Shown in pieces: positions 61,571 through 64,000 of a DNA stretch of 64,000 bases. This stretch comes from Chitinophagaceae bacterium (GTDB taxonomy: Bacteria > Bacteroidota > Bacteroidia > Chitinophagales > Chitinophagaceae). The stretch lies in the NCBI GenBank assembly GCA_947454155.1, contig CANGIT010000009.1, positions 62,001-126,000 on the forward strand. Reading direction: 5' to 3'. The notes below the pieces were generated by a model that ran no database searches, was not told the DNA's origin, and worked only from the letters and a program-made list of their open reading frames with translations. The translations under genes were made by a program, and so were the position numbers. Each line of letters opens with the position of its first letter. The stretch's first letter is position 1.

Positions 61571-63292
61571 ATGCAAAACAGCATTCAGGAAAAAGTGAAT
61601 ATCTGGCTGGCGGGTAATTACGACGAAGCCACGAAAGAAGGAATCAGAGAAATGCAAGCGCATCAGCCCGAAGAATTGGCCGACGCCTTTTACAAGAATC
61701 TCGAATTTGGAACCGGTGGATTGCGTGGCATCATGGGCATCGGCACCAACCGTATGAACAAATACACGGTAGGTATGGCTACCCAGGGTTATGCCAACTA
61801 CCTGAAACAATCTTTCGAAGGTGAAATATCGGTGGCCATCGCGCACGACTGCAGAAACAACAGCCGCAGCTTTGCCGAAATCACCGCCAATGTTTTTGCC
61901 GCCAACGGCATCAAAGTACATCTGTTTGAAAGTCTTCGTCCCACGCCCGAACTCAGTTTCACCATCCGTCACCTCAACTGCAAAGGCGGCGTGGTATGTA
62001 CCGCCTCTCATAATCCAAAAGAATACAACGGCTACAAAGCTTATTGGGACGATGGAGCCCAGCTGGTACCTCCACATGATAAGAATGTAATTAAAGAGGT
62101 GGAAAAAATAGCGAGTGTGGATGAAGTAAAATGGAGCGGTGGCGAACACAACATTCACATCATTGGTAAAGAAGTGGATGCCGCTTATCTGGATATGGTG
62201 AAATCTTTGAGTGTGTACCCTGAGATTTGTGCGCAGCAACACGACCTGAAAATTGTGTACACCCCAATACACGGTTCGGGCATCATGCTGGTACCAGATG
62301 CGCTGAAAAAATACGGATTCGACAATGTTCATGTGGTAGAGGCACAAAGCACACCTGATGGTAATTTTCCCACAGTCATCTATCCCAATCCCGAAGAACG
62401 CGAGACTATGAGCATCGGCCTGGCCAAAGCCAAAGAACTGGATGCGGATATCCTGCTCGGCACCGATCCGGATGCTGATCGTGTAGGCATCGGCGTTAAA
62501 AACAATAAGGGCGAATGGATCCTGATGAACGGCAATCAAACGGCGCTGCTGGCTTTCAACTACATGATCGAAGCCCGCAAAGCCAAAGGCATTGCACAAC
62601 CTAACGACATGGTGATCAAAACCATCGTCACCACCGACATGATTGATGTGATAGCCCAAGCCAATGATGTGGCTTGTTACAATGTACTTACCGGTTTCAA
62701 ATGGATTGCCTCGCTCATCAAACAAAAAGAAGGCAAAGAAAATTATATCGTTGGGGGAGAAGAGAGTTTCGGACTGATGATAGGACAGGGCATCAGAGAC
62801 AAAGATGCGGTAAGTGCGGTGACCATCCTCTGCGAGATGGCGGCTTATGAAAAAAGCAAAGGCCGCAGTCTGTTCGATAAACTGATTGACCTCTACGTAC
62901 AATATGGTTTTTACAAGGAAGACCTCGTAAGCATCACCAAAAAAGGCATGAACGGCGCCGCCGAAATTTCGGCCATGATGGAAGGTTTCAGAAACAACCC
63001 GCCAAAAATGATTGATGGCGTAGACGTTGCACAATTGCTCGACTATGAATGGCAAACCGGCAAAGACCTCACGAACGGCAGTACCTGGACGATTGATTTG
63101 CCCAAAAGCAATGTTTTGCAATTTGTATTGGCAGACGGCTCCAAAATATCTGCCCGTCCCAGCGGTACGGAACCCAAAATCAAATTTTATTTCAGCGTGA
63201 ATACCAAAATCAATAACGCCAGTGAATTTGAAGCAGCCGAAAAACAACTCGACGCCAAAATAGCCCGCATCATCAAGGAGATGTCATTGTAA
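61571..63292 (+). CDS. Phosphoglucomutase/phosphomannomutase (phospho-sugar mutase)
   Basis: The 573-residue enzyme interconverts hexose 1- and 6-phosphates. It has the phosphoserine loop CTASHNPKEYNGYKAY, the metal-binding LLGTDPDADRVGIGVKN, the sugar-binding GGEESFG and the C-terminal phosphate-binding RPSGTEPKIKFYF. Length fits the PgcA/PGM2-type mutases with an extended N terminus rather than the 450-residue GlmM type. Glucose or mannose preference is not certain. Confidence 0.93.
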   Translation: MQNSIQEKVNIWLAGNYDEATKEGIREMQAHQPEELADAFYKNLEFGTGGLRGIMGIGTNRMNKYTVGMATQGYANYLKQSFEGEISVAIAHDCRNNSRSFAEITANVFAANGIKVHLFESLRPTPELSFTIRHLNCKGGVVCTASHNPKEYNGYKAYWDDGAQLVPPHDKNVIKEVEKIASVDEVKWSGGEHNIHIIGKEVDAAYLDMVKSLSVYPEICAQQHDLKIVYTPIHGSGIMLVPDALKKYGFDNVHVVEAQSTPDGNFPTVIYPNPEERETMSIGLAKAKELDADILLGTDPDADRVGIGVKNNKGEWILMNGNQTALLAFNYMIEARKAKGIAQPNDMVIKTIVTTDMIDVIAQANDVACYNVLTGFKWIASLIKQKEGKENYIVGGEESFGLMIGQGIRDKDAVSAVTILCEMAAYEKSKGRSLFDKLIDLYVQYGFYKEDLVSITKKGMNGAAEISAMMEGFRNNPPKMIDGVDVAQLLDYEWQTGKDLTNGSTWTIDLPKSNVLQFVLADGSKISARPSGTEPKIKFYFSVNTKINNASEFEAAEKQLDAKIARIIKEMSL

Positions 63293-63342
63293 TTCAGTTT
63301 CACCCTATAAAACAATAGCATTCATTTCAATAACAGCAAGCC

Positions 63343-64000
63343 ATGCGCGGAGAGAAAAGAGAGGATACCCATAAACACAAAGGTCAGCGGAAAGAACTGA
63401 TAGATTCACTCAGAAAAAAAGGAATCACCGATGAAAATGTATTGACCGCCATGATGGAGGTGCCCCGTCATTTCTTTTTCGACAAAGACCTGGAGCATAT
63501 TGCATACGAAGACCGTGCCTTTCCAATTGCGGCCGATCAAACCATTTCACAACCTTATACGGTGGCCTTTCAAACGCAACTGCTGAAAATAAAACCCAAA
63601 GACAAAGTACTGGAAATCGGCACCGGCAGCACCTATCAGGCCTCCGTGCTGGCGGCCATGGGCACCAGAGTATTCACTATTGAAAGACAGAAAGAATTAT
63701 TTGACCTTACCCTGAATTACCCTTTGAAGGACAAATACCCTCGTTCTGTACTCACTTTTATTTTCGGCGACGGTTTTGAAGGTATGCCCGGACAAGCCCC
63801 CTTCGATAAAATCATCATCACCTGCGGCGCACCATTCATTCCGCCCAAATTGCTCGACCAGCTGAAACCCGGCGGCCTGATGGTGATACCGGTGGAAATG
63901 GATGAACATCATAAAATGCTGCGCATCACCAAAAATGCCGATGGCACCTACGAAGAAGAGGCATTCAGCGATTTTTCATTTGTGCCGATGCTTCCCGGCA
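63343..64000 (+). CDS. pcm: Protein-L-isoaspartate O-methyltransferase, 3' end outside window
   Basis: From the ATG at 63343 an open frame runs to the window edge (219 complete codons). It starts MRGEKREDTHKHKGQRKELI and contains VPRHFFFD, the repair-enzyme motif ADQTISQPYTVAFQTQLL, the S-adenosylmethionine loop VLEIGTGSTYQASVLAAMG and GDGFEGMPGQAPFDKIIITC. Pcm repairs isoaspartyl residues in damaged proteins. The gene follows pgm after 50 bases and may share its transcript. No stop codon is seen, so the C terminus is missing. Confidence 0.93.
   Translation, partial: MRGEKREDTHKHKGQRKELIDSLRKKGITDENVLTAMMEVPRHFFFDKDLEHIAYEDRAFPIAADQTISQPYTVAFQTQLLKIKPKDKVLEIGTGSTYQASVLAAMGTRVFTIERQKELFDLTLNYPLKDKYPRSVLTFIFGDGFEGMPGQAPFDKIIITCGAPFIPPKLLDQLKPGGLMVIPVEMDEHHKMLRITKNADGTYEEEAFSDFSFVPMLPG

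Noticed and set aside
61535-63247. 570-codon minus-strand open frame
   Set aside because: It is the complement of the phosphoglucomutase gene, whose protein sequence is fully canonical; the antisense product is rich in His, Phe and Val as expected for a shadow frame.

Overview
The window looks like chromosomal DNA of a Bacteroidota bacterium, most plausibly Chitinophagaceae or a near relative. The evidence is the gene set (fused SecDF, N-terminally extended NusB and AccD, class I fructose-bisphosphate aldolase, BshB1, DUF1573 and DUF4294 proteins, GH2 mannosidase beside glycosylasparaginase), the recurrent TAnnTTTG promoter element, and the lack of strong Shine-Dalgarno sequences. Genes sit in short operons on both strands. 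I see no prophage, CRISPR array, complete insertion sequence or rRNA operon.

Layout. 1-3.9 kb: 5' end of ychF, a PIN/DUF6364 toxin-antitoxin pair, an SpmA-SpmB-like membrane protein and a serine hydrolase lipoprotein. 3.9-9 kb: serA, then a minus-strand operon of glycosylasparaginase, CutC-like protein and GH2 beta-mannosidase that looks like N-glycan core breakdown. 9-21 kb: rnr, polyprenyl synthase, amino acid permease, Smr protein, YitT and NhaA, RNase P RNA, and an operon of nucleoside phosphorylase, dapF, corA and Nudix. 21-27.5 kb: tRNA-Cys, a small membrane protein, glnS, PAP2 phosphatase, desaturase, bshB1, DUF4294. 27.6-34.5 kb: ccmE-ccmF, arginase family, membrane protein, unusual radical SAM protein, orphan HigA-like regulator. 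34.5-46 kb: S9 peptidase, mutase large subunit, IscA-type protein, secDF, aminotransferase, and a nusB/DUF1573/yajC/coaE run. 46-55.7 kb: groES-groEL, HU-like/SPOR-like protein, FKBP, serine dehydratase, smpB, fbaB-accD, BtuF-like protein. 56-64 kb: conserved protein, two Hdr/GlcF-like iron-sulfur proteins with a LysE gene between them, pyrR-like gene, DUF2279 protein, phosphoglucomutase and the start of pcm.

The most unusual feature is a family of short tandem repeats filling several intergenic gaps. The largest are strict, in-phase heptamer arrays: 41 units of HATCMAG ending 5 bases before the polyprenyl synthase start, 27 units of YATCCAG beside glnS, and 24 units of GATACTT after a membrane-protein gene. 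Related GATTTGG, TGATTTGG, CTGGATA and nonameric GAACGCATT arrays occur elsewhere. Most begin at or within a few bases of a stop codon. Genes bordered by arrays tend to lack an obvious intrinsic terminator, while several others have clear ones. No function is demonstrated. They resemble in form the heptanucleotide STRR repeats of cyanobacteria, and I regard them as the best candidate here for something undescribed.

ORF boundaries rest on the sequence. Several starts were shortened where a TAnnTTTG promoter, an upstream stop or a repeat array lies inside the longest reading frame. All functions are inferred from recognised motifs and family resemblance, without database searches.
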